This document shows positions 39,032 through 51,919 of a DNA stretch of 64,000 bases, in pieces. Each line of letters starts with the position of its first letter. Position 1 is the stretch's first letter. The DNA is from Petrolisthes cinctipes. Its lineage: Eukaryota > Arthropoda > Malacostraca > Decapoda > Porcellanidae. The stretch is taken from NCBI GenBank assembly GCA_033782935.1, contig JAWQEG010000259.1, positions 3,450,001-3,514,000 on the forward strand, written 5' to 3'. A program made the position numbers and the translations under genes. The notes under the pieces were generated by a model that worked only from the letters and a program-made list of their open reading frames with translations, searched no databases and was not told the DNA's origin.

Positions 39032-42000
39032 GGCCTGTAATTTGAAAATACTCTAACACTGAGTAGGCATGTACAGATTGCTTCTGGGACCCCAAAATAT
39101 TGAATTTTCGGGTGTTTTGAGCCTGAATTTGAGATATAAACGGGTACTGAAGATGCATGCACATATCGTCTTTTGTGCACCTAAAAGATCAATTTTCAGT
39201 ATGTTTTGAGCATGTATTTTGAAAATACTCTAACACGGAGTAGGCATGTACAGATCGCTTCTGGGACCCCTAAATATCGAATTTTCGGGTGTTTTGGGAC
39301 TGAATTTGAGATATCGACTTTTTGGCACCTAAAAGATCGATTTTTAGCATGTTTTTAGCCTATATTTTGAAAATATTCTAGCACTGTGTAGGCATGTACA
39401 GATTGCTTCTGGGACCCCAAAATATTGAATTTTCGGGTGTTTTGAGCCTGAATTTGAGATATAAACGGGTACAGAAGATACATGCACATATTGACTTTGG
39501 GCACCAAAAATATCGATTTTCAGCATGTTTTGGGCCTGAATTTTGAAAATACTCTAACACGGAGTAGGCATGTACAGATCGCTTCTGGGACCCCAAAATA
39601 TCGAATTTTCGGGTGTTTAGGGCCAGAATTTGAGATATAAACGGGTACAGAAGATGCATGCACATATCGACTTTTGGGCACCTAAAAGATCGATTTTCAG
39701 TATGTTTTTGGCCTGTATTTTGAAAATACTCTAACACGGAGTAGGCATGTACAGATACCTTCTGGGACCTCTAAATATCAAATTTTCGGGTGTTTTGGGA
39801 CTGAATTTGAGATATCGATTTTTTGGCACCTAAAATGTCGATTTTTAGCATGTTTTTAGCCTATATTTTGAAAATATTCTAGCACTGTGTAGGCATGTAC
39901 AGATTGCTTCTGGGACCCCAAAATATTGAATTTTCGGGTGTTTTGAGCCTGAATTTGAGATATAAACTGGTACAGAAGATACATGCACATATTGACTTTG
40001 GGCATCTAAAATATCGATTTTCAGCATGTTTTGGGCCTGTATTTTGAAAATACTCTAACACTGAGTAGGCATGTACAGATTGCTTCTGGGACCCCAAAAT
40101 ATTGAATTTTCGGCTGTTTTGAGCCTGAATTTGAGATATAAACGGGTACTGAAGATGCATGCACATATCGACTTTTGTGCACCTAAAAGATCGATTTTCA
40201 GTATGTTTTGAGCATGTATTTTGAAAATACTCTAACACGGAGTAGGCATGTACAGATCGCTTTTGGGACCCCTAAATATCGAATTTTCGGGTGTTTTGGG
40301 ACTGAATTTGAGATATCGACTTTTTGGCACCTAAAAGATCGATTTTTAGCATGTTTTTAGCCTATATTTTGAAAATATTCTAGCACTGTGTAGGCATGTA
40401 CAGATTGCTTCTGGGACCCCAAAATATTGAATTTTCGGGTGTTTTGAGCCTGAATTTGAGATATAAACGGGTACAGAAGATACATGCACATATTGACTTT
40501 GGGCACCAAAAATATCGATTTTCAGCATGTTTTGGGCCTGAATTTTGAAAATACTCTAACACGGAGTAGGCATGTACAGATCGCTTCTGGGACCCCAAAA
40601 TATCGAATTTTCGGGTGTTTAGGGCCAGAATTTGAGATATAAACGGGTACAGAAGATGCATGCACATATCGACTTTTGGGCACCTAAAAGATCGATTTTC
40701 AGTATGTTTTTGGCCTGTATTTTGAAAATACTCTAACACGTAGTAGGCATGTACAGATACCTTCTGGGACCTCTAAATATCGAATTTTCGGGTGTTTTGG
40801 GACTGAATTTGAGATATCGATTTTTTGGCACCTAAAATGTCGATTTTTAGCATGTTTTTAGCCTATTTTTTGAAAATATTCTAGCACTGTGTAGGCATGT
40901 ACAAATTGCTTCTGGGACCCCAAAATATTGAATTTTCGGGTGTTTTGAGCCTGAATTTGAGATATAAACGGGTACAGATGATACATGCACATATTGACTT
41001 TGGGCACCAAAAATATCGATTTTCAGCATGTTTTGGGCCTGAATTTTGAAAATACTCTAACACGGAGTAGGCATGTACAGATCGCTTCTGGGACCCCAAA
41101 ATATCGAATTTTCGGGTGTTTAGGGCCAGAATTTGAGATATAAACGGGTACAGAAGATGCATGCACATATCGACTTTTGGGCACCTAAAAGATCGATTTT
41201 CAGCATGTTTTAAGCCTGAATTTTGAAAATACTCTAACACTGAGTAGGCATGTACAGATTGCTTCTGGGACCCCAAAATATTGAATTTTCGGGTGTTTTG
41301 AGCCTGAATTTGAGATATAAACGGGTACTGAAGATGCATGCACATATCGACTTTTATGCACCTAAAAGATCGATTTTCAGTATGTTTTGAGCATGTATTT
41401 TGAAAATACTCTAACACGGAGTAGGCATGTACAGATCGCTTCTGGGACCGCTAAATATCGAATTTTCGGGTGTTTTGGCACTGAATTTGAGATATCGACT
41501 TATTGGCACCTAAAAGATCGATTTTTAGCATGTTTTTAGCCTATATTTTGAAAATATTCTAGCACTGAGTACAGATGTACAGATTGCTACTGGGACCCCA
41601 AAATATTGAATTTTCGGGTGTTTTGAGCCTGAATTTGAGATATAAACGGGTACAGAAGATACATGCACATATTGACTTTGGGCACCAAAAATATCGATTT
41701 TCAGCATGTTTTGGTCCTGAATTTTGAAAATACTCTAACACGGAGTAGGCATGTACAGATCGCTTCTGGGACCCCAAAATATCGAATTTTCGGGTTTATA
41801 GGGCCAGAATTTGAGATATAAACGGGTACAGAAGATGCATGCACATATCGACTTTTGGGCACCTAAAAGATCGATTTTCAGTATGTTTTTGGCCTGTATT
41901 TTGAAAATACTCTAACACGGAGTAGGCATGTACAGATACCTTCTGGGACCTCTAAATATCGAATTTTCGGGTGTTTTGGGACTGAATTTGAGATATCGAT

Positions 42001-42087
42001 TTTTTGGCACCTAAAATGTCGATTTTTAGCATGTTTTTAGCCTATATTTTGAAAATATTCTAGCACTGTGTAGGCATGTACAGATTG

Positions 42088-44269
42088 CTTCTGGGACCCC
42101 AAAATATTGAATTTTCGGGTGTTTTGAGCCTGAATTTGAGATATAAACGGGTACAGAAGATACATGAACATATTGACTTTGGGCATCTAAAATATCGATT
42201 TTCAGCATGTTTTGGGCCTGTATTTTGAAAATACTCTAACACTGAGTAGGCATGTACAGATTGCTTCTGGGACCCCAAAATATCGAATTTTCGGGTGTTT
42301 AGGGCCAGAATTTGAGATATAAACGGGTACAGAAGATGCATGCACATATCGACTTTTGGGCACCTAAAAGATCGATTTTCAGCATGTTTTAAGCCTGAAT
42401 TTTGAAAATACTCTAACACTGAGTAGGCATGTACAGATTGCTTCTGGGACCCCAAAATATTGAATTTTCGGGTGTTTTGAGCCTGAATTTGAGATATAAA
42501 CGGGTACTGAAGATGCATGCACATATCGACTTTTGTGCACCTAAAAGATCGATTTTCAGTATGTTTTGAGCATGTATTTTGAAAATACTCTAACACGGAG
42601 TAGGCATGTACAGATCGCTTCTGGGACCGCTAAATATCGAATTTTCGGGTGTTTTGGCACTGAATTTGAGATATCGACTTATTGGCACCTAAAAGATCGA
42701 TTTTTAGCATGTTTTTAGCCTATATTTTGAAAATATTCTAGCACTGAGTACAGATGTACAGATTGCTACTGGGACCCCAAAATATTGAATTTTCGGGTGT
42801 TTTGAGCCTGAATTTGAGATATAAACGGGTACAGAAGATACATGCACATATCGACTTTTGGGCACCTAAAAGATCGATTTTCAGTAAGTTTTGGGCCTGT
42901 ATTTTGAAAATACTCTAACACGGAGTAGGCATGTACAGATACCTTCTGGGACCTCTAAATATCGAATTTTCGGGTGTTTTGGGACTGAATTTGAGATATC
43001 GATTTTTTGGCTCCTAAAATGTCGATTTTTAGCATGTTTTTAGCCTATATTTTGAAAATATTCTAGCACTGTGTTAGCATGTACAGATTGCTTCTGGGAC
43101 TCCAAAAATATTGAATTTTCGGGTGTTTTGAGCCTGAATTTGAGATATAAACGGGTACAGAAGATACATGCACATATTGACTTTGGGCACCAAAAATATC
43201 GATTTTCAGCATGTTTTCGGCCTGAATTTTGAAAATACTCTAACACGGAGTAGGCATGTACAGATCGCTTCTGGGACCCCAAAATATCGAATTTTCGGGT
43301 GTTTAGGGCCAGAATTTGAGATATAAACGGGTACAGAAGATGCATGCACATATCGACTTTTGGGCACCTAAAAGATCGATTTTCAGTATGTTTTTGGCCT
43401 GTATTTTGAAAATACTCTAACACGGAGTAGGCATGTACAGATACCTTCTGGGACCTCTAAATATCGAATTTTCGGGTGTTTTGGGACTGAATTTGAGATA
43501 TCGATTTTTTGGCACCTAAAATGTCGATTTTTAGCATGTTTTTAGCCTATATTTTGAAAATATTCTAGCACTGTGTAGGCATGTACAAATTGCTTCTGGG
43601 ACCCCAAAATATTGAATTTTCGGGTGTTTTGAGCCTGAATTTGAGATATAAACGGGTACAGAAGATACATGCACATATTGACTTTGGGCATCTAAAATAT
43701 CGATTTTCAGCATATTTTGGGCCTGTATTTTGAAAATACTCTAACACTGAGTAAGCATATACAGATTGCTTCTGGGACCCCAAAATATTGAATTTTCGGG
43801 CATTTTGAGCCTGAATTTGAGATATAAACGGGTACTGAAGATGCATGCACATATCGACTTTTGTGCACCTAAAAGATCGATTTTCAGTATGTTTTGAGCA
43901 TGTATTTTGAAAATACTCTAACACGGAGTAGGCATGTACAGATACCTTCTGGGACCTCTAAATATCGAATTTTTGGGTGTTTTGGGACTGAATTTGAGAT
44001 ATCGACTTTTTGGCACCTAAAAGATCGATTTTTAGCATGTTTTTAGCCTATATTTTGAAAATATTCTAGCACTGAGTAGGCATGTACAGATTGCTTCTGG
44101 GACCCCAAAATATTGAATTTTCGGGTGTTTTGAGCCTGAATTTGAGATATAAACGGGTACAGAAGATACATGCACATATTGACTTTGGGCGCCAAAAATA
44201 TCGATTTTCAGCATGTTTTGGGCCTGAATTTTGAAAATACTCTAACACGGAGTAGGCATGTACAAATCG
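42088..44269. repeat. 2,182-bp tandem unit, copy 1
   Basis: Markers tacatgaaca (42,161/44,343), gagtacagatgtac, cagtaagttttggg, ggctcctaaaatg, gtgttagcatg, gactccaaaaat and cgggcattttg all recur 2,182 bp later. The right end is marked by gtacaaatcgc (44,261/46,443). I noticed no difference between the copies. Confidence 0.9.
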
Positions 44270-46451
44270 CTTCTGGGACCCCAAAATATTGAATTTTCGG
44301 GTGTTTTGAGCCTGAATTTGAGATATAAACGGGTACAGAAGATACATGAACATATTGACTTTGGGCATCTAAAATATCGATTTTCAGCATGTTTTGGGCC
44401 TGTATTTTGAAAATACTCTAACACTGAGTAGGCATGTACAGATTGCTTCTGGGACCCCAAAATATCGAATTTTCGGGTGTTTAGGGCCAGAATTTGAGAT
44501 ATAAACGGGTACAGAAGATGCATGCACATATCGACTTTTGGGCACCTAAAAGATCGATTTTCAGCATGTTTTAAGCCTGAATTTTGAAAATACTCTAACA
44601 CTGAGTAGGCATGTACAGATTGCTTCTGGGACCCCAAAATATTGAATTTTCGGGTGTTTTGAGCCTGAATTTGAGATATAAACGGGTACTGAAGATGCAT
44701 GCACATATCGACTTTTGTGCACCTAAAAGATCGATTTTCAGTATGTTTTGAGCATGTATTTTGAAAATACTCTAACACGGAGTAGGCATGTACAGATCGC
44801 TTCTGGGACCGCTAAATATCGAATTTTCGGGTGTTTTGGCACTGAATTTGAGATATCGACTTATTGGCACCTAAAAGATCGATTTTTAGCATGTTTTTAG
44901 CCTATATTTTGAAAATATTCTAGCACTGAGTACAGATGTACAGATTGCTACTGGGACCCCAAAATATTGAATTTTCGGGTGTTTTGAGCCTGAATTTGAG
45001 ATATAAACGGGTACAGAAGATACATGCACATATCGACTTTTGGGCACCTAAAAGATCGATTTTCAGTAAGTTTTGGGCCTGTATTTTGAAAATACTCTAA
45101 CACGGAGTAGGCATGTACAGATACCTTCTGGGACCTCTAAATATCGAATTTTCGGGTGTTTTGGGACTGAATTTGAGATATCGATTTTTTGGCTCCTAAA
45201 ATGTCGATTTTTAGCATGTTTTTAGCCTATATTTTGAAAATATTCTAGCACTGTGTTAGCATGTACAGATTGCTTCTGGGACTCCAAAAATATTGAATTT
45301 TCGGGTGTTTTGAGCCTGAATTTGAGATATAAACGGGTACAGAAGATACATGCACATATTGACTTTGGGCACCAAAAATATCGATTTTCAGCATGTTTTC
45401 GGCCTGAATTTTGAAAATACTCTAACACGGAGTAGGCATGTACAGATCGCTTCTGGGACCCCAAAATATCGAATTTTCGGGTGTTTAGGGCCAGAATTTG
45501 AGATATAAACGGGTACAGAAGATGCATGCACATATCGACTTTTGGGCACCTAAAAGATCGATTTTCAGTATGTTTTTGGCCTGTATTTTGAAAATACTCT
45601 AACACGGAGTAGGCATGTACAGATACCTTCTGGGACCTCTAAATATCGAATTTTCGGGTGTTTTGGGACTGAATTTGAGATATCGATTTTTTGGCACCTA
45701 AAATGTCGATTTTTAGCATGTTTTTAGCCTATATTTTGAAAATATTCTAGCACTGTGTAGGCATGTACAAATTGCTTCTGGGACCCCAAAATATTGAATT
45801 TTCGGGTGTTTTGAGCCTGAATTTGAGATATAAACGGGTACAGAAGATACATGCACATATTGACTTTGGGCATCTAAAATATCGATTTTCAGCATATTTT
45901 GGGCCTGTATTTTGAAAATACTCTAACACTGAGTAAGCATATACAGATTGCTTCTGGGACCCCAAAATATTGAATTTTCGGGCATTTTGAGCCTGAATTT
46001 GAGATATAAACGGGTACTGAAGATGCATGCACATATCGACTTTTGTGCACCTAAAAGATCGATTTTCAGTATGTTTTGAGCATGTATTTTGAAAATACTC
46101 TAACACGGAGTAGGCATGTACAGATACCTTCTGGGACCTCTAAATATCGAATTTTTGGGTGTTTTGGGACTGAATTTGAGATATCGACTTTTTGGCACCT
46201 AAAAGATCGATTTTTAGCATGTTTTTAGCCTATATTTTGAAAATATTCTAGCACTGAGTAGGCATGTACAGATTGCTTCTGGGACCCCAAAATATTGAAT
46301 TTTCGGGTGTTTTGAGCCTGAATTTGAGATATAAACGGGTACAGAAGATACATGCACATATTGACTTTGGGCGCCAAAAATATCGATTTTCAGCATGTTT
46401 TGGGCCTGAATTTTGAAAATACTCTAACACGGAGTAGGCATGTACAAATCG
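44270..46451. repeat. 2,182-bp tandem unit, copy 2
   Basis: It is a head-to-tail repeat of 42,088-44,269. The breakpoint lies in the cttctgggacccc stretch near 44,270, where the two monomers being joined are identical, as expected for homologous unequal exchange. The corresponding place in the 56.7-64.0-kb copy holds only one unit. Confidence 0.9.
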
Positions 46452-46620
46452 CTTCTGGGACCCCAAAATATCGATTTTTCGGGTGTTTAGGGCCAGAATT
46501 TGAGATATAAACGGGTACAGAAGATGCATGCACATATCGACTTTTGGGCACCTAAAAGATCGATTTTCAGTATGTTTTTGGCCTGTATTTTGAAAATACT
46601 CTAACACAGAGTAAGCATGT
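45713..46620. repeat. Segment repeated at 47,570-48,477 (offset 1,857)
   Basis: Markers cagcatattttggg, gtaagcatatac, cgggcattttg, gggcgccaaa, gtacaaatcgc and acagagtaagc occur in the same order 1,857 bp later. The intervening block differs. The same pair is present in the right-hand long copy near 60.4 and 62.2 kb. Confidence 0.8.
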
Positions 46621-46968
46621 ACAGATCGCTTCTGGGACCCCAAAATATCGAATTTTCTGGTGTTTAGGTCCAGAATTTGAGATATAAACGGGTACTGAAG
46701 ATGCATGCACATATCGACTTTTGGGCACTTAAAAGATCGATTTTCAGTATGTTTTTGGCCTGTATTTTGAAAATACTCTAACACGGAGTAGGCATGTACA
46801 GATTGCTTCTGGGACCCCAAAATATTGAATTTTCGGGAGTTGTGAGCCTGAATTTGAGATATAAACGGGTACTGAAGATGCATGCACATATCGACTTTTG
46901 TGCACCTAAAAGATCGATTTTCAGTATGCTTTGAGCATGTATTTTGAAAATACTCTAACACGGAGTAG
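46262..46968 (+). repeat. Run of four full-length monomers without a short monomer
   Basis: Starts at 46,262, 46,438, 46,615 and 46,792 (next A at 46,969) give 176, 177, 177 and 177 bp. The order is B2-C2-C2'-C1, so two extra monomers lie between A monomers (855-bp unit). Because the lengths preserve frame, this makes the longest open frame of the window on the minus strand, which I do not consider coding. The same run recurs at 60,918-61,624. Confidence 0.85.
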
Positions 46969-48879
46969 GCATGTACAGATCGCTTCTGGGACCCCTAAAT
47001 ATCGAATTTTCGGGTGTTTTGGGACGGAATTTGAGATATCGACTTTTTGGCACCTAAAAGATCGATTTTTAGCATTTTTTTAGCCTATATTTTGAAAATA
47101 TTCTAGCACTGAGTAGGCATGTACAGATTGCTTCTGGGACCCCAAAATATTGAATTTTCGGGTGTTTTGAGCCTGAATTTGAGATATAAACGGGTATAGA
47201 AGATACATGCTCATATTGACTTTGGGCACCAAAAATATCGATTTTCAGCATGTTTTGGGCCTGAATTTTGAAAATACTCTAAAACGGAGTAGGCATGTAC
47301 AGATCGCTTCTGGGACCCCAAAATATCGAATTTTCTGGTGTTTAGGTCCAGAATTTGAGATATAAACGGGTACAGAAGATGCATGCACATATCGACTTTT
47401 GGGCACTTAAAAGATCGATTTTCAGTATGTTTTTGGCCTGTATTTTGAAAATACTCTAACACGGAGTAGGCATGTACAGAGCCCTTCTGGGACCTCTAAA
47501 TATCGAATTTTCGGGTGTTTTGGGACTGAATTTGAGATATCGATTTTTTGGCACCTAAAATGTCGATTTTTAGCATGTTTTTAGCCTATATTTTGAAAAT
47601 ATTCTAGCACTGTGTAGGCATGTACAGATTGCTTCTGGGACCCCAAAATATTGAATTTTCGGGTGTTTTGAGCCTGAATTTGAGATATAAACGGGTACAG
47701 AAGATACATGCACATATTGACTTTGGGCATCTAAAATATCGATTTTCAGCATATTTTGGGCCTGTATTTTGAAAATACTCTAACACTGAGTAAGCATATA
47801 CAGATTGCTTCTGGGACCCCAAAATATTGAATTTTCGGGCATTTTGAGCCTGAATTTGAGATATAAACGGGTACTGAAGATGCATGCACATATCGACTTT
47901 TGTGCACCTAAAAGATCGATTTTCAGTATGTTTTGAGCATGTATTTTGAAAATACTCTAACACGGAGTAGGCATGTACAGATACCTTCTGGGACCTCTAA
48001 ATATCGAATTTTCGGGTGTTTTGGGACTGAATTTGAGATATCGACTTTTTGGCACCTAAAAGATCGATTTTTAGCATGTTTTTAGCCTATATTTTGAAAA
48101 TATTCTAGCACTGAGTAGGCATGTACAGATTGCTTCTGGGACCCCAAAATATTGAATTTTCGGGTGTTTTGAGCCTGAATTTGAGATATAAACGGGTACA
48201 GAAGATACATGCACATATTGACTTTGGGCGCCAAAAATATCGATTTTCAGCATGTTTTGGGCCTGAATTTTGAAAATACTCTAACACGGAGTAGGCATGT
48301 ACAAATCGCTTCTGGGACCCCAAAATATCGATTTTTCGGGTGTTTAGGGCCAGAATTTGAGATATAAACGGGTACAGAAGATGCATGCACATATCGACTT
48401 TTGGGCACCTAAAAGATCGATTTTCAGTATGTTTTTGGCCTGTATTTTGAAAATACTCTAACACAGAGTAAGCATGTACAGATACCTTCTGGGACCTCTA
48501 AATATCGAATTTTCGGGTGTTTTGGGACTGAATTTGAGATATCGATTTTTTGGCACCTAAAATGTCGATTTTTAGCATGTTTTTAGCCTATATTTAGAAA
48601 ATATTCTAGCACTGTGTAGGCATGTACAGATTGCTTCTGGGACCCCAAAATATTGAATTTTCGGGAGTTGTGAGGCTGAATTTGAGATATAAACGGGTAC
48701 TGAAGATGCATGCACATATCGACTTTTGTGCACCTAAAAGATCGATTTTCAGTATGTTTTGAGCATGTATTTTGAAAATACTCTAACACGGAGTAGGCAT
48801 GTACAGATCGCTTCTGGGACCCCTAAATATCGAATTTTCGGGTGTTTTGGGACGGAATTTGAGATATCGACTTTTTGGC

Positions 48880-50160
48880 ACCTAAAAGATCGATTTTTAG
48901 CATTTTTTTAGCCTATATTTTGAAAATATTCTAGCACTGAGTAGGCATGTACAGATTGCTTCTGGGACCCCAAAATATTGAATTTTCGGGTGTTTTGAGC
49001 CTGAATTTGAGATATAAACGGGTATAGAAGATACATGCTCATATTGACTTTGGGCACCAAAAATATCGATTTTCAGCATGTTTTGGGCCTGAATTTTGAA
49101 AATACTCTAAAACGGAGTAGGCATGTACAGATCGCTTCTGGGACCCCAAAATATCGAATTTTCTGGTGTTTAGGTCCAGAATTTGAGATATAAACGGGTA
49201 CTGAAGATGCATGCACATATCGACTTTTGGGCACTTAAAAGATCGATTTTCAGTATGTTTTTGGCCTGTATTTTGAAAATACTCTAACACGGAGTAGGCA
49301 TGTACAGAGCCCTTCTGGGACCTCTAAATATCGAATTTTCGGGTGTTTTGGGACTGAATTTGAGATATCGATTTTTTGGCACCTAAAATGTCGATTTTTA
49401 GCATGTTTTTAGCCTATATTTTGAAAATATTCTAGCACTGTGTAGGCATGTACAGATTGCTTCTGGGACCCCAAAATATTGAATTTTCGGGTGTTTTGAG
49501 CCTGAATTTGAGATATAAACGGGTACAGAAGATACATGCACATATTGACTTTGGGCATCTAAAATATCGATTTTCAGCATGTTTTGGGCCTGTATTTTGA
49601 AAATACTCTAACACTGAGTAGGCATGTACAGATTGCTTCTGGGACCCCAAAATATTGAATTTTCGGGTGTTTTGAGCCTGAATTTGAAATATAAACGGGT
49701 ACTGAAGATGCATGCACATATCGACTTATGTGCACCTAAAAGATCGATTTTCAGTATGTTTTGAGCATGTATTTTGAAAATACTCTAACACGGAGTAGGC
49801 ATGTACAGATCGCTTCTGGGACCCCTAAATATCGAATTTTTGGGTGTTGTGGGACTGAATTTGAGATATCGACTTTTTGGCACCAAAAAGATCGATTTTT
49901 AGCATGTTTTTAGCCTATATTTTGAAAATATTCTAGCACTGTACAGATTGCTTCTGGGACCCCAAAATATTGAATTTTCGGGTGTTTTGAGCCTGAATTT
50001 GAGATATAAACGGGTACAGAAGATACATGCACATATTGACTTTGGGCACCAAAAATATCGATTTTCAGCATGTTTTGGGCCTGAATTTTGAAAATACTCT
50101 AACACGGAGTAGGCATGTACAGATCGCTTCTGGGACCCCAAAATATCGAATTTTCGGGTA
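48880..50160. repeat. Segment repeated at 52,858-54,138 (offset 3,978)
   Basis: Shared rare variants are ggtatagaagatacatgctc, taaaacggag, cagagcccttc (49,305/53,283), tttgaaatataaacg, cgacttatgtgc and gggtgttgtgggac. The copies differ at several sites, for example cacttaaaag against cacctaaaag. Ends are approximate. Confidence 0.75.
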
Positions 50161-51633
50161 TTTAGGGCCAGAATTTGAGATATAAACGGGTACAGAAGAT
50201 ACATGCACATATTGACTTTGGGCATCTAAAATATCGATTTTCAGCATATTTTGGGCCTGTATTTTGAAAATACTCTAACACTGAGTAGGCATGTACAGAT
50301 TGCTTCTGGGACCCCAAAATATTGAATTTTCGGGTGTTTTGAGCCTGAATTTGAGATATAAACGGGTACTGAAGATGCATGCACATATCGACTTTTGTGC
50401 ACCTAAAAGATCGATATTCAGTATGTTTTGAGCATGTATTTTGAAAATACTCTAACACGGAGTAGGCATGTACAGATCGCTTCTGGGACCCCTAAATATC
50501 GAATTTTCGGGTGTTTTGGGACTGAATTTGAGATATCGACTTTTTGGCACCTAAAAGATCGATTTGTAGCATGTTTTTAGCCTCTTTTTTGAAAATATTC
50601 TAGCACTGAGTAGGCATGTTCAGATTGCTTCTGGGACCCCAAAATATTGAATTTTCGGGTGTTTTGAGCCTGAATTTGAGATATAAACGGGTACAAAAGA
50701 TACATGCACATATTGACTTTGGGCACCAAAAATATCGATTTTCAGCATGTTTTGGGCCTGAATTTTGAAAATACTCTAACACGGAGTAGGCATGTACACA
50801 TCGCTTCTGGGACCCCAAAATATTGAATTTTCGGGTGTTTAGGGCCAGAATTTGAGATATAAACGGGTACAGAAGATGCATGCACATATCGACTTTTGGG
50901 CACCTAAAAGATCGATTTTCAGTATGTTTTTGGCCTGTATTTTGAAAATACTCTAACACGGAGTAGGCATGTACAGATTGCTTCTGGGACCTCTAAATAT
51001 CGAATTTTCGGGTGTTTGAGCCTGAATTTGAGATATAAACGTGTACTGAAGATGCATGCACATATCGACTTTTGTGCACCTAAAAGATCGATTTTCAGTA
51101 TGTTTTGAGCATGTATTTTGAAAATACTCTAACACGGAGTAGGCATGTACAGATCGCTTCTGGGACCCCTAAATATCGAATTTTCGGGTGTTTTGGGACT
51201 GAATTTGAGATATCGACTTTTTGGCACCTAAAAGATCGATTTTTAGCATGTTTTTAGCATATATTTTGAAAATATTCTAGCACTGTACAGATTGCTTCTG
51301 GGACCCCAAAATATTGAATTTTCGGGTGTTTTGAGCCTGAATTTGAGATATAAACGGGTACAGAAGATACATGCACATATTGACTTTGGGCACCAAAAAT
51401 ATCGATTTTCATCATGTTTTGGGCCTGAATTTTGAAAATACTCTAACACGGAGTAGGCATGTACAGATCGCTTCTGGGACCCCAAAATATCGAATTTTCG
51501 GGTGTTTAGGGCCAGAAATTGAGATATAAACGGGTGCAGAAGATGCATGCACATATCGACTTTTGGGCACCTAAAAGATCGATTTTCAGTATGTTTTTGG
51601 CCTGTATTTTGAAAATACTCTAACACGGAGTAA

Positions 51634-51919
51634 GCATGTACAGATACCTTCTGGGACCTCTAAATATCGAATTTTCGGGTGTTTTGGGACTGAATTTGAG
51701 ATATCGATTTTTTGGCACCTAAAATGTCGATTTTTAGCATGTTTTTAGCCTATATTTTGAAAATACTCTAACACGGAGTAGGCATGTACAGATCGCTTCT
51801 GGGACCCCTAAATATCGAATTTTCGGGTGTTTTGGGACTGAATTTGAGATATCGACTTTTTGGCACTTAAAAGATCGATTTTTAGCATGTTTTTAGCCTA
51901 TATTTTGAAAATATTCTAG
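51634..51919 (+). repeat. Two short A monomers in direct succession (B and C lost)
   Basis: An A1 monomer starts at 51,634 and an A2-type monomer at 51,782, 148 bp later. The end of the first carries the C-type tail actctaacacggag instead of the A tail attctagcactg. The junction therefore lies in gaaaatac/gaaaatat, the dyad element. A second event followed, since the next junction (cactgtacag at 51,920) has the 10-bp loss. Confidence 0.8.

Larger units (their letters stand above)
39890..49344. repeat. Long segment duplicated at 56,728-64,000, copy with the extra 2,182-bp unit
   Basis: Left of 44.2 kb, markers recur 16,838 bp later (ataaactggtac at 39,964/56,802; cggctgtttt; agatgatacatg; ccgctaaat; gagtacagatgtac). 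Right of 46.2 kb the same order recurs 14,656 bp later, ending with cagagcccttc at 49,305, which recurs near 63,961. The difference, 2,182 bp, is the size of the tandem unit inside this copy. Confidence 0.9.

Noticed and set aside
46248..46961. 237-codon minus-strand open reading frame (also at 60,904-61,617)
   Set aside because: It is four in-frame satellite monomers. 177 is divisible by 3, so a stop-free frame persists until a 148-bp monomer breaks it. The translation is a 59-residue repeat copied from the DNA repeat, with no independent sign of coding.
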